Assembly (NCBI GenBank): GCA_964460305.1
Contig: CAYWRA010000001.1
Location: 1-64,000 of the forward strand
Source: JAPLCX01 sp964460305
GTDB lineage: Bacteria; Auribacterota; Tritonobacteria; UBA1439
Direction of reading: 5' to 3'
DNA: 64,000 bases
Shown here: positions 1 through 8,003 of the stretch, one piece after another
Layout: the number at the start of each line of letters is the position of its first letter
Numbering within the stretch: the first letter of the stretch is position 1
Made by a program: the position numbers and the translations under genes
Notes under the pieces: generated by a model
Told to the model about the DNA's origin: nothing
Seen by the model: only the letters and a program-made list of their open reading frames with translations
Databases searched by the model: none

Positions 1-987
1 TACTTTTACTAGCCCGATCTCATATTCGTTGATCCAGAGGTACGCCCAGACGTTTCCCCCCGTCCTGGGTAGGTATAGGCTCCTGTCCGCCTTCCGCGTT
101 TTTTGCAATGCGGCGATCTGATCGTCGCTCATCCCGAGGAGAAGCAGTTTGCGCCGCGCCGCCTCCGTCAGAGATCGGGCCTGCTCGCCCGCATCTTTCA
201 ACGGGGAGTCTTTAAGGGTATCTTCGTTTTGGAGCGCTTGGATGAACTCCTCCTGCGTAACAAAGAGCTCAGGATCGTAAGCAATCTTCCCCGTAGCACG
301 GATGACTTTTTCGAGCTTGATTTTCTTGACCGGCTCGATCTTCACGCCGATAAGCTGCTGTTTCTCGGGGCTGATGTACACGGCCGGGCCGGTCGGCGTT
401 TCCTCATACACCGGCACATAGTCCATGCCCATCGAGTCCTTCATGGGGGAGGGGGAAGTGACTTCAGGGTGCATGGGGTTCCGATAGTAGAGGATTCTCT
501 TTTCCCCTGCCGCCGCTGGTTTCTGCGGAATTTCGACGACCTTCCCGCTTAAGGTCGTGATGTATTCGCCGCATATCGGGCAGACGATCTTCTCTCCCGG
601 CTTTAGACTCACACGGACCATCATGGGACAGTTTTTCATCGTGCATCCATGCTCGATGCAGATCTGCTCCGGGGTCTTCTCTGCCGCACCTGGTTTCGAT
701 GGCATCGCATGGCCGGCATGGTCTACAGTCGGGGGTGTGGCAATAAGTTGGGATTCGGGATTTTGGATTTGGGATTTTCCCCCTGGGATTTGGGATTTTG
801 TCGCCTCTTTCTTCACCAGCTTCATGTTACATATCGGACAGTCCCCCGGCTTGTCCGAGGTGTACGACGGGTGCATCGGGAAATAATATATGTCCTTGTT
901 GGTATGCCCCCCGCATCCGGCAATTATACCTACGACGATGCAGCACGCGATGAGGAGTGATACATGAAGGCGACTCGATTTTTTCAT
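1..987 (-). CDS. cusB: CusB-type efflux RND periplasmic adaptor lipoprotein (C-terminus beyond window)
   Basis: Membrane-fusion (adaptor) subunit of a heavy-metal RND efflux pump; it would bridge an inner-membrane pump and the outer-membrane factor encoded just upstream. Reading from 987 down to 1 gives 329 open codons with no stop inside the window. The N-terminus is a lipoprotein signal with lipobox IAGC (Cys25). A heavy-metal-binding motif YYFPMHP follows at about residues 34-40, with CPIC at 50-53, then a second Cys-rich segment (about 110-139) and a classic YYRNPMHP...PMKDSMGMDYVPVY segment (168-194). The usual adaptor start (ISPEKQQLIGVKIEPV) comes next. A repeat-derived stretch, KSQIPGG...NPESQ, lies at residues 64-80, between metal-binding segments. 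The start lies 8 nt after the stop of the TolC-like gene. An RND pump gene would be expected just outside the window. Metal specificity (Cu/Ag or other) is inferred only. Confidence 0.85.
   Translation of the reverse strand, partial: MKKSSRLHVSLLIACCIVVGIIAGCGGHTNKDIYYFPMHPSYTSDKPGDCPICNMKLVKKEATKSQIPGGKSQIQNPESQLIATPPTVDHAGHAMPSKPGAAEKTPEQICIEHGCTMKNCPMMVRVSLKPGEKIVCPICGEYITTLSGKVVEIPQKPAAAGEKRILYYRNPMHPEVTSPSPMKDSMGMDYVPVYEETPTGPAVYISPEKQQLIGVKIEPVKKIKLEKVIRATGKIAYDPELFVTQEEFIQALQNEDTLKDSPLKDAGEQARSLTEAARRKLLLLGMSDDQIAALQKTRKADRSLYLPRTGGNVWAYLWINEYEIGLVKV
748..798 (-). repeat. GGGATTT-family repeat inside the cusB reading frame
   Basis: On the plus strand this reads as GGGATTT/GGATTTT units, the same word that fills many intergenic gaps here. 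It is in frame in cusB and encodes residues 64-80 (KSQIPGG, then KSQIQNPESQ), a linker between two metal-binding segments. The frame stays open on both sides. Confidence 0.8.
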
Positions 988-994
988 GTGCCCC

Positions 995-2263
995 TCAATT
1001 TTGCTTTGGGGTTTGGGGTTTGGGATTTGGGATTTCTCTGCCCACCGCCTTCTCAAGATCGGCCAGCGATATCTGCAACTCCATGATGGCCTTGTAGCGG
1101 TCGAGCTTGAATTCTATGAGCGTCCGCTGGCTGTCGAGGAGATTCAGAAAATCCTCTTTCCCCGACTCATATCCTTTGATAGTCGCGTGCTCGGTCGCCT
1201 CAGCCTGGGGGATGAAAGACGATTTATAGAGCTCGGCTATCTTATAGTTGGACTCCGCTCGCGCGTATGCGTCTCTCACCTCTAACAGGACCATGTTTTG
1301 TTTCATCTGGGCTTCCGCTTTCACCATATCGAGCTCCGACTTCATCTCCTTAACGCCGAACACTTGTTTCTGGAGAAACCAGAGCGGAAGGGTTATGCCG
1401 AGCGTCCCGGCCCACATTCCTCCCTGGAGATCGCCGTGCGCCACCATCTGTTTGAACTGCACCATGAAATCGGGCATGAACTCGTTGACGGAAAGCTTAA
1501 GCGCCGCATCTCCGCGTTCGATCCCGTAACGGTACGCCGCGAGTTCCGGGTTTTTCTCTTTTGCCGTGGCGTACAGTTCATCGAGCGTAGGGGCGCGAGC
1601 GATGGCGATATCGACGGAGGAGATGTCTATTTCCAGGGAGGGGTTTCTGTTCAGGAGCACGTCGAGCCTGGCCTGCGAGGTAAGCCGCTTCTGTTCGAGC
1701 ATGATCAGTTCATTCTCGATCTTTGCTAGCTCGACCTGGGCCTTGAGCGCGTCGGCCTGGGTCCCCTTGCCCGCGGAATACCGCGCCGTCGCAATGGATG
1801 AAAACTGCTCAAGGATGCTCTTGTTTTCTCTCATGATGGTGATGGATTGATGGACAAGGAAGAGATCGGCATAGGCGCTCTTCACTCGGGCGATGATGTC
1901 CCGTTCTTTCGCCCGGTAGGTTTCGTACGCCATCCTGGCGAGCCGCGACGCGATCTTGGCGCGATAGTATAGTTTGGTGGGAAACGGGACCTCCTGCGTG
2001 ATCGCGTACATCGTCATTGGATGTCCGGTGAGATCCCTGTCGGCGTCGATCCGGTCGTACTCGAGCTCCAGCAGCGGATCCTTGAGTGCAGCGGCTTGTA
2101 AGATCCTTGCGGAAGCGGCCTCCGCCGCCTTCTTCGCAGCGAGGATCTCCGGATTAGCGGCGAGGGCTTCCCGGAGCGCATCGTGGAGTGAGAGCTGCTG
2201 CGAGTGGGGGGCCTCGGATAATGAGAGGAACAACGGCATTATGAAATGTATGAGGCGTAGCAT
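995..2263 (-). CDS. TolC/CusC-family outer-membrane efflux protein
   Basis: Outer-membrane channel component of a tripartite efflux system, co-transcribed with the CusB-like adaptor 8 nt downstream. The 422-residue product has a hydrophobic N-terminal export signal, then QLSLHDALREALAANPEI, a typical start of the OEP repeat family. Long alternating helical segments carry the conserved NPEL-like motif (KNPELAAYRYG), and it ends at VGREIPNPK. The last ten or so residues (IPNPKPQTPKQN) are encoded by a GGGATTT-type repeat array at 1001-1035, so the natural C-terminus has been overwritten or extended by repeat DNA. A TATAAT-like hexamer lies upstream on this strand at 2288-2293, but no convincing -35 accompanies it. 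Confidence 0.87.
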   Translation of the reverse strand: MLRLIHFIMPLFLSLSEAPHSQQLSLHDALREALAANPEILAAKKAAEAASARILQAAALKDPLLELEYDRIDADRDLTGHPMTMYAITQEVPFPTKLYYRAKIASRLARMAYETYRAKERDIIARVKSAYADLFLVHQSITIMRENKSILEQFSSIATARYSAGKGTQADALKAQVELAKIENELIMLEQKRLTSQARLDVLLNRNPSLEIDISSVDIAIARAPTLDELYATAKEKNPELAAYRYGIERGDAALKLSVNEFMPDFMVQFKQMVAHGDLQGGMWAGTLGITLPLWFLQKQVFGVKEMKSELDMVKAEAQMKQNMVLLEVRDAYARAESNYKIAELYKSSFIPQAEATEHATIKGYESGKEDFLNLLDSQRTLIEFKLDRYKAIMELQISLADLEKAVGREIPNPKPQTPKQN

Positions 2264-2521
2264 CTGGTGCCCTCTGCCTGACGCGTAATTATATTAACAC
2301 AGAGCGCAGGGACGCCCTATTTCTTTTTGCGGTGAAACGTTGAGTTTCTGGCGGGGTGGCGTCACTTGAAAATATCACCGGAAAAATATTGCGTTCCTCC
2401 GAATATTTTGGCAGGATGCGGGCTGCCCGGGAGTTGCATTAGATGCAGAAATTTGAACAACCCGGGCTAAAAATAGCGTGGGGCCCCGCTGGGGCTCACA
2501 TAGACCGCAAGGGGATTTGAC

Positions 2522-2830
2522 ATGACGCTCGAAGAAGAAATCCTTGCCATGGAAAGCGAAGCCGCCGCTACGGTGGCCTCTGCGAGGGTGGAGGCGAAGA
2601 ACCTCCTGTCCGCTGTCGACCGTAAGCGGGAACAGCTTGCGAAAGAGGTCGCCGCTCGATTGGAGGTGGAGAAGGCCGGAATCGCCGAGGAGTACGGGAT
2701 TAAGCTCAAAAAAAGACTGGCCGAAATCGAGAGGGAGAAGGGGGAGAGGATGCTGGCGTTGGAGGAGTCCGCGGCGCGGAAGAGCGGAGATTGTGTTAAA
2801 GCGATAATGAAAGATTTGCCGGGAGCGTAG
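2522..2830 (+). CDS. V/A-type ATPase peripheral-stalk subunit G/H-like
   Basis: A 102-residue, highly charged, entirely helical protein (AAATVASARVEAKNLLSAV, then KKRLAEIEREKGERM) with heptad character throughout, as in the small peripheral-stalk subunit (AhaH/NtpF/G) that pairs with subunit E. It is the first gene of the V-ATPase operon and directly precedes subunit I, the usual place for this subunit. Low-complexity coiled coils diverge fast, so the assignment rests on size, composition and position rather than on a motif. The start follows AAGGGGATTTGAC, a plausible ribosome-binding site. Confidence 0.7.
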   Translation: MTLEEEILAMESEAAATVASARVEAKNLLSAVDRKREQLAKEVAARLEVEKAGIAEEYGIKLKKRLAEIEREKGERMLALEESAARKSGDCVKAIMKDLPGA

Positions 2831-2837
2831 GTTGATA

Positions 2838-2935
2838 ATGACGAATGTCAAATACCAAACGACAAAACACAATGAGTTTTTGCCATTTGGTCGTTTGTAA
2901 TTCATTTGTCATTTGTGCTTTGGTATTTGTCATTT
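2838..2935 (+). repeat. ATTTGTC-family dispersed repeat, copy 1
   Basis: About 100 nt of CAAATGACAAA-type words that turn into ATTTGTCATTTG-type words, forming near-inverted arms (2844-2859 against 2919-2934, 15 of 16 matching). A recognisably homologous copy lies at 53424-53514 and a partial one at 7917-7985. It lies directly upstream of the V-ATPase I start and adds a spurious open N-terminal extension to that frame. Confidence 0.8.
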
Positions 2936-2970
2936 CCTCTTATTGTTCATGGATAATCCAGGGTAGCGTC

Positions 2971-5061
2971 GTGGCCATCGAGAGAATGTCCAAAATAACC
3001 ATCTTCTTCCCGGCGGGTGAAGGAGAGCGACTGGAAGAGTGGCTCTATTCACACACCGTACTGCACCTGGTCGGTGTTGAAAAGGATTTCCCCCGGTTCG
3101 GCTCCTCCGCGCAGCCCATTATCCTCGATGAGAGGGAGGCGGAGACGAACCTGGGCAGGGTGCGTGATCTCCTAGCCGAGGTCAATGCCCTCGGGACGGC
3201 TGGGAAGAGCTTTATCGACAGCCTCCTCCCCGTCAAGACAGTCGTGGGGCCTGGTGAACTTACCGATGCCCGCGCGTCGCTCGACCTCGAAAAAATTCAC
3301 GCGGAGGTAAAGAAGTGCGTCGAAACGCTCCGGGGATGCCGCGCCAGGCTTGCCGTTCTCGCCAAGGAGCGTGAGCATCTCGCGCATTTTGTTTTTATCT
3401 CTGTTCCCCTCATTGAGCTCCGAGCCCTGAAAAGGACGTTCTGCACGGTGGCGGAGGGAGGGCCCGCCCGGCTGGAAAACATCGCCAAGGACTCGGAGGT
3501 GGTGAAACTCGTTTCATGGGAAGTGAGGAGGATCCACGGCGGGCTCGTCACTGCGGTGTTTGCGGGTGTGAAGAGAGACGAATCGAAGTGCGCGGACATT
3601 CTGCGCGCGCATGGATTCAGGATCCTCGATTTCCCGGACCTCTTCATTGACGTCGATGAGAGGATAGAGGAGATCGATGGGGAGACCGCGGGTATTCGAG
3701 AGACGATCGCATCGATCCAAGGGAGATTGGAATCGCTCCTTGCTCCCGAGACCGTAAAACGCCTGGAGATATTGAACGGCTACTGGGAGAGTGAAAAGAG
3801 GAGGGCGGGGAAGGCGCGCTCGATGCTCTGCTCTCACCGGGTGGGTGTCGCCCGCGGATTTGCCCGCGAGGTGGATGCCCAAAAATTTATCGACGATCTC
3901 GAACGCGACTTCCCAGGGGTATCCGCCATCGCGGAGGAACCCGTCCCAGGCGACGCGGTCCCCGTCTCGATCAAACTCCCGCGCTGGCTGAACCCCCTCC
4001 AACTCCTGATCAATATGTTCGGCCTGCCCGATTATTTCAGCATCGATCCCACGCCCTATCTCGCCTGCGTATTCCTGATTTTCTTCGGGATATGCTTTGC
4101 GGACGTGGTCTACGGTTTTCTGCTCATGCTGTTGTCTTGGATGCTCATGAGGAGATATCGCAGGCAGGGGAACTTGAGGGAATTTTTCCATCTCTTTTAT
4201 TATTGCGGGATCAGCACCGTCATCTTCGGCGTTCTCACGGGGAGCTACGCCGCCGATATCTACAATTATTGTGGGGAGGGCGGCGCGTTTCAGCGCTTTG
4301 TCCAAAAAACGACTCTCCTGGACATGCTCGCCAAGCCGGTGATCTCTCTGATGATCGCCCTCGGCATCGGGATTGTGAACCAGCTCTTCGGAATTGTCGT
4401 AAGGATAATCAAGGATTCCAGGTATAAGAATTGGCGGGGGGCCATCTACGACGGCGTCCTATGGCTCGTGTACCTTGGCGGCCTGCTCGTTTTCATACTG
4501 GCGTCGATTGCTGGGTGTGGAGGCGCGTTCCGAACCGCCGGTATCTACGCCACGGTCATCGGCGCCATCGGCCTCATCCTCACCCAGGGGCGGGATGAAA
4601 AGGGCATTGCTGGAAAGGCCATATTCGGCGTGGTGAGCCTATACGGGATCGTCGGCGGCTACGGGACGGTGTCATTCATTGGGGATGTCCTCTCGTACTC
4701 GCGGCTCCTCGCCCTCGGCCTGACGACCTACATCGTCGGGATGTCGTTCAACATCATCGCCAAGCTCGTGCCGAGCATATTGATCAGTCTGACGGGCATT
4801 TTCGAAATGGTGCCGTTTCTTTCAAAGCTAGGCCCCCTGCTCGCCAAGGTGATTGGTTTCCCCGTGGTGAGCGCGGCAATAATAATGGCGGTCATGGTTT
4901 TCGGCCATCTGTTTAATTTTTTCCTGAGCATCCTGAGCGCGTTCGTCCACTCGGCGCGGCTCATCCTGCTCGAATGGTTCGGGCGCTTCTATCAGGGCGG
5001 AGGGGAATGGTTCCAGCCGCACGGTTTCAGAAGCGACACCGTGGAGCTGGTGGAAGAGTGA
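2971..5061 (+). CDS. atpI: V/A-type ATP synthase subunit I (a-subunit homologue)
   Basis: Membrane stator subunit that forms the ion half-channels against the K ring. The GTG start at 2971 gives VAIERMSKITIFF, matching the family's usual start; the open frame continues upstream only through repeat DNA. The product is about 696 residues: a soluble coiled-coil N-terminal half (to about residue 345), then seven or eight membrane segments. The motif LSYSRLLALGLTTY contains the Arg (R578) expected to face the K-subunit carboxylate. AGGG upstream is a modest ribosome-binding site. It is second in the ATPase operon; about 250 nt of repeats separate it from subunit K. Confidence 0.95.
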   Translation: MAIERMSKITIFFPAGEGERLEEWLYSHTVLHLVGVEKDFPRFGSSAQPIILDEREAETNLGRVRDLLAEVNALGTAGKSFIDSLLPVKTVVGPGELTDARASLDLEKIHAEVKKCVETLRGCRARLAVLAKEREHLAHFVFISVPLIELRALKRTFCTVAEGGPARLENIAKDSEVVKLVSWEVRRIHGGLVTAVFAGVKRDESKCADILRAHGFRILDFPDLFIDVDERIEEIDGETAGIRETIASIQGRLESLLAPETVKRLEILNGYWESEKRRAGKARSMLCSHRVGVARGFAREVDAQKFIDDLERDFPGVSAIAEEPVPGDAVPVSIKLPRWLNPLQLLINMFGLPDYFSIDPTPYLACVFLIFFGICFADVVYGFLLMLLSWMLMRRYRRQGNLREFFHLFYYCGISTVIFGVLTGSYAADIYNYCGEGGAFQRFVQKTTLLDMLAKPVISLMIALGIGIVNQLFGIVVRIIKDSRYKNWRGAIYDGVLWLVYLGGLLVFILASIAGCGGAFRTAGIYATVIGAIGLILTQGRDEKGIAGKAIFGVVSLYGIVGGYGTVSFIGDVLSYSRLLALGLTTYIVGMSFNIIAKLVPSILISLTGIFEMVPFLSKLGPLLAKVIGFPVVSAAIIMAVMVFGHLFNFFLSILSAFVHSARLILLEWFGRFYQGGGEWFQPHGFRSDTVELVEE

Positions 5062-5107
5062 GCATAAAGCCATCGAGAAACAGCGTCCTGCTGGAACCAT
5101 CGGTTGT

Positions 5108-5225
5108 ATTCATTTGCTGATCAGGAGCGCGTATTAATCTGGTGCGTACAACGGGTCATTCCGGCGCAAGCCGGAATCCAGGTCTATGTGTTCCAACGCC
5201 GGATCCCTGCTTCCGCAGGGATGAC
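5108..5225 (+). repeat. Dispersed repeat with CATTCCGGCG and CCTGCTTCCGCAGGG hairpin units
   Basis: Lies in the I-K gap. Positions 5108-5183 match 34194-34272 over about 75 nt (shared GAGCGCGTATT..TC..GTGCGT..CATTCCGGCG, ending in GGAATCCAGGTC). The unit CATTCCGGCGCAAGCCGGAAT is self-complementary, and a second hairpin, CCCTGCTTCCGCAGGG, follows. At 5256-5288 there are CGATAGCT-type words. Confidence 0.8.
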
Positions 5226-5309
5226 AGGTCATGGGTTTGATGAATAGATCAGGTTAATTGCTCGATAGCTAGTTTGCTAGATCGCTAACCAAAAAGGAGG
5301 GAGTTACGC

Positions 5310-5843
5310 ATGACTGATTTTATCAGGCATTATTTTCTCGAGACCGGTTTCGGCTGGGCGGTTGCCGGCGCCATGGCCTCGGTGATGCTGTCGGGCATTG
5401 GCAGCGCAAAGGGCATACGGATAGCAGGGGCCCAAGCGGGAGGGGTCCTGTCGGAACAGCCGGAGCTTTTCGGTAAACTCCTCGTTCTCATCGCGCTTCC
5501 GGGTACGCAGGGTTTCTATGGCTTTATCTGCGCAATCATGATCGCCATGAGGAGCGGCCTCATCGCCGGGAAGATAGCTGTGACGCCCATTGTGGGGATA
5601 GGCATTTTCTTCATAGGGTGTGCGACGGGTATAGTGGAATGGCTGAGCGCGATTTTCCAGGGTGAGACGTCCGCCGCCGCGATCAACCTAGTTGCAAAGA
5701 AGCCGGACGAGAGCGGCAGAGCTATCCTGCTGCCGGCGCTCGTGGAGACGTACGCGGTCATCGCCCTGCTGGCGGCGATCCTGATGGTGATTTGGGTGAC
5801 GAAGCCTGATCTCGCAATAGTGACGAGCTCGATTGTAAAATGA
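5310..5843 (+). CDS. atpK: V/A-type ATP synthase subunit K (rotor ring, Na+-type signature)
   Basis: Rotor-ring proteolipid of 177 residues with two fused helical hairpins (four membrane helices), the double-hairpin form found in bacterial V-ATPases. The ion-binding carboxylate is Glu146 in LPALVETYAV. The first hairpin has LPGTQGFYGF (Leu63, Thr66, Gln67) and the third helix has FQGETSAAAI (Gln117). These correspond to L61, T64, Q65, Q110 and E139 of Enterococcus hirae NtpK, the full Na+-coordinating set, so Na+ coupling is a reasonable inference. AAAGGAGGG lies 7 nt before the ATG. It overlaps subunit E by 4 nt. Confidence 0.96.
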   Translation: MTDFIRHYFLETGFGWAVAGAMASVMLSGIGSAKGIRIAGAQAGGVLSEQPELFGKLLVLIALPGTQGFYGFICAIMIAMRSGLIAGKIAVTPIVGIGIFFIGCATGIVEWLSAIFQGETSAAAINLVAKKPDESGRAILLPALVETYAVIALLAAILMVIWVTKPDLAIVTSSIVK

Positions 5844-6439
5844 AAAAAGCAGTGGAACAAATACGGGGGGCGGTGCATGCTGAAGCCTCCGCCGAGGCGG
5901 CGCGGATTCTCCAGGAGGCGCGGGCTCAGGTCGAGCGCCTGTTCGATGATGCGCGGAGAGCCGAGGAAGATAAGGGCTTGGCGCGGCGTGACGCGGAACG
6001 GATACGGCGCGAGCAGGAGGCGGCACGGGAAATTGCCCGTGCCCAGCAGGCGTCACGGCTCGCTCTCCTCGAAGCGCGGAACCGGGTCATCGATCGGATA
6101 TTTGCCAGGGTGCGAGAGGATATCTTTCGTCTTCACCCGGAGCGGCACGTGAAGATGCTCCGCGCATGGCTCGCGGAGCTCGACCCATCATCGGCCGGCG
6201 AGATAGTCGCCGCTCCGCGGGATGCCCGCGCCCTCGCGACCCTTATCGAGGAGGCAAACAGGGCGCGCGCGCGTGAGGCGCGGATTACGCTCTCCGGGGA
6301 GACGGCGCCTTTCGAGAGCGGATTTATCTTCAGGACCGCCCGCTACGAGATTGAAAAATCCCTCGATGCATGGCTTGTCGAGCGGAAGGCTGAGATGTCT
6401 CCAAGGATCGAAAAGGAACTCTTCGGCAAGGGGCTTTGA
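5840..6439 (+). CDS. atpE: V/A-type ATP synthase subunit E
   Basis: Peripheral-stalk subunit that clamps the A/B catalytic head. The 199-residue product has a long charged helical N-terminal half (EAARILQEARAQVERLFDD) and a compact C-terminal domain ending FIFRTARYEIEKSLDAWL, the usual E-subunit layout of coiled-coil N-terminus plus globular head-binding C-terminus. The start overlaps the K stop as ATGA, indicating translational coupling. The start codon is chosen for that overlap. Confidence 0.92.
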   Translation: MKKAVEQIRGAVHAEASAEAARILQEARAQVERLFDDARRAEEDKGLARRDAERIRREQEAAREIARAQQASRLALLEARNRVIDRIFARVREDIFRLHPERHVKMLRAWLAELDPSSAGEIVAAPRDARALATLIEEANRARAREARITLSGETAPFESGFIFRTARYEIEKSLDAWLVERKAEMSPRIEKELFGKGL

Positions 6440-6611
6440 CCGGGGGTAAAGGATAATGCGTGTCGGCGGCCCGCCTATCGGATATGCAGGATGTGTCGAG
6501 GATAGTTTGGGCGATTGACTGTGGAAGATGGGGTGCCTGATATCCGGCGGGCAAGCGTGTCGGCGTGATAGGTATTTTCGCCTAACGCCCCACGCAGATG
6601 GGGATTTTCTT

Positions 6612-7556
6612 ATGGTAATTGCGGCGGCGGAAAACTGGTGTTTTATCTCGGGTAGGTGCGCATCCCTCGAGGGCTCTCTCCTGGGAGTGGAATTTTTCCG
6701 GGAGATGCTGCGGGACGGGACCGTCGAGGGAACGTTTGCGCGTTTATCCAAGTCGCCGTACGGTGAGATTTTTCCCCAGCTCCGCTCTCTTTACGATTAC
6801 GACACGCTTGTGACCGACCATCTTCGTTCCGCGCTCCTCTCTATACGGGGCGATAGCCCTGCAGAGGGGCCGGCAGATATATTCCTGAAGGAGCTCGATC
6901 TCCGCGAGATACACACTATTATCGTGCGGCAGGGGGAGGGGGGAGAAAGCCCAGGCGATACGGAATCTTGGGCATCGCGTCTTGGCGCTGGATTCCCGTG
7001 GGTTAGCGGTTTCGAGGTCGTTCCCCATTCGCGCGGTCTCTTTTCCAGGAACCCCATCCGCGCCCTCTCGCTGTGGGTTGACGGGGCATACCTGCGAGAG
7101 GTGATGCGGATCGTCTCAGTTGCGCCCGTCCTCGATCCGTATTGCCGTGCGCTTATATCGCTAAGGACCGTAGAGGCGTATTGGCGTGCGGCGAGAAGCG
7201 GCCTGGGATCGGAATGGCTTTCCACGTTTTTCTTCAGGGACGGTCTCCAACCGTCATCGCCCATGGATGTGGCTGGGGTGGCGAAGAGCTTGTCGCTCAA
7301 GAGGCTGCTCTGTGCTTTTGGGCTGGCGGATCTTACCGCGCATGAAGAAGACCTGAAAGAACTCTATCCGCGCTATTTTGACGATTATCTCACCCGTCTT
7401 GCGGCGGGTGGGGAGCGCGATATCTATGGCGCCGGAAGAGTCCTGCATTATGTGCGACAGATATGGGTTGAGCATTTTAACCTGAGATTGTGTCTTGCCG
7501 CGGTTCTTACGCCGCTACCGGCGCGGCAGGTAGAGGAGAGATTGAGGCATGACTGA
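6612..7556 (+). CDS. atpC: V/A-type ATP synthase subunit C (AC39-type)
   Basis: Central-stalk socket protein that couples subunit D to the K ring. About 314 residues, helical, with the family's threefold pattern of pseudo-repeats. The ATG at 6612 (MVIAAAENWCFISGR) is preferred over the longer open frame because the family starts with a short strand and helix and the upstream codons lie in intergenic DNA. It follows subunit E after a 172-nt gap in which nothing else was recognised. The C-terminus overlaps subunit F by 8 nt. Confidence 0.88.
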   Translation: MVIAAAENWCFISGRCASLEGSLLGVEFFREMLRDGTVEGTFARLSKSPYGEIFPQLRSLYDYDTLVTDHLRSALLSIRGDSPAEGPADIFLKELDLREIHTIIVRQGEGGESPGDTESWASRLGAGFPWVSGFEVVPHSRGLFSRNPIRALSLWVDGAYLREVMRIVSVAPVLDPYCRALISLRTVEAYWRAARSGLGSEWLSTFFFRDGLQPSSPMDVAGVAKSLSLKRLLCAFGLADLTAHEEDLKELYPRYFDDYLTRLAAGGERDIYGAGRVLHYVRQIWVEHFNLRLCLAAVLTPLPARQVEERLRHD

Positions 7557-7929
7557 GGGGAGGGTATACGTCATCGGGAGCGCTCCAGTGATCCTTCCGT
7601 TCCGCGCGGGAGGGGCGGTGCTCTGTCCGGCGGAGGACGCTTCGGGCGTCGTTCGTGCGCTCGGTGTAGTCGCAGAGCAGCGGTCCGCTTCCCTCGTGCT
7701 CATCACCGAGGACGCTGCGGCGAAGGCGCCGGACGAGGTGAAGGATTTCGAGGATAAGGCGGTGCACGCCCTAATGGTCATCCCGACGCGAAAAGCCGGG
7801 AAGAGTATGGGGATGGAGATGATGAGGGAGCTCATCATACGATCGGTGGGGGTCGACCTTATCGCCAGGGCCCCGTCGGAGAAGATCGGTGAGGAGATAG
7901 AGCTAGAATCCAATGGCAAAATACAATGA
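7549..7929 (+). CDS. atpF: V/A-type ATP synthase subunit F
   Basis: Small central-shaft regulatory subunit, 126 residues. The N-terminal Rossmann-like fold begins RVYVIGSAPVILPFRAGG, and LVLITEDAA is the strand usually written 'ILLTE' in this family. The start codon lies inside the end of subunit C (8-nt overlap). The last residues (ESNGKIQ) run into an ATTTGTC-family repeat, where the stop codon lies. The following gap to subunit A is repeat DNA. Confidence 0.92.
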   Translation: MTEGRVYVIGSAPVILPFRAGGAVLCPAEDASGVVRALGVVAEQRSASLVLITEDAAAKAPDEVKDFEDKAVHALMVIPTRKAGKSMGMEMMRELIIRSVGVDLIARAPSEKIGEEIELESNGKIQ

Positions 7930-8003
7930 GGTTTTGTCATTTGTCATTTGGTATTTGTCATTTAGTATCTGGTATTTGTCATTTGACGCGAGGAGATTTC
8001 AGG

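Noticed and set aside
103..552. 149-codon plus-strand open frame at the window start
   Set aside because: Antisense to the CusB-like gene, whose metal-binding motifs are unmistakable.
2347..2392. Promoter for the ATPase operon (TTGAAA near 2367)
   Set aside because: Spacing to the nearest -10-like hexamer is about 15 nt and that hexamer is poor.
2845..2970. N-terminal extension of subunit I from the ATG at 2845
   Set aside because: It is a translation of ATTTGTC-family repeat; the family start VAIERM begins at 2971.
7926..8003. N-terminal extension of subunit A
   Set aside because: Repeat-encoded (ICHLVSGICHL); a good ribosome-binding site precedes the ATG at 8004.
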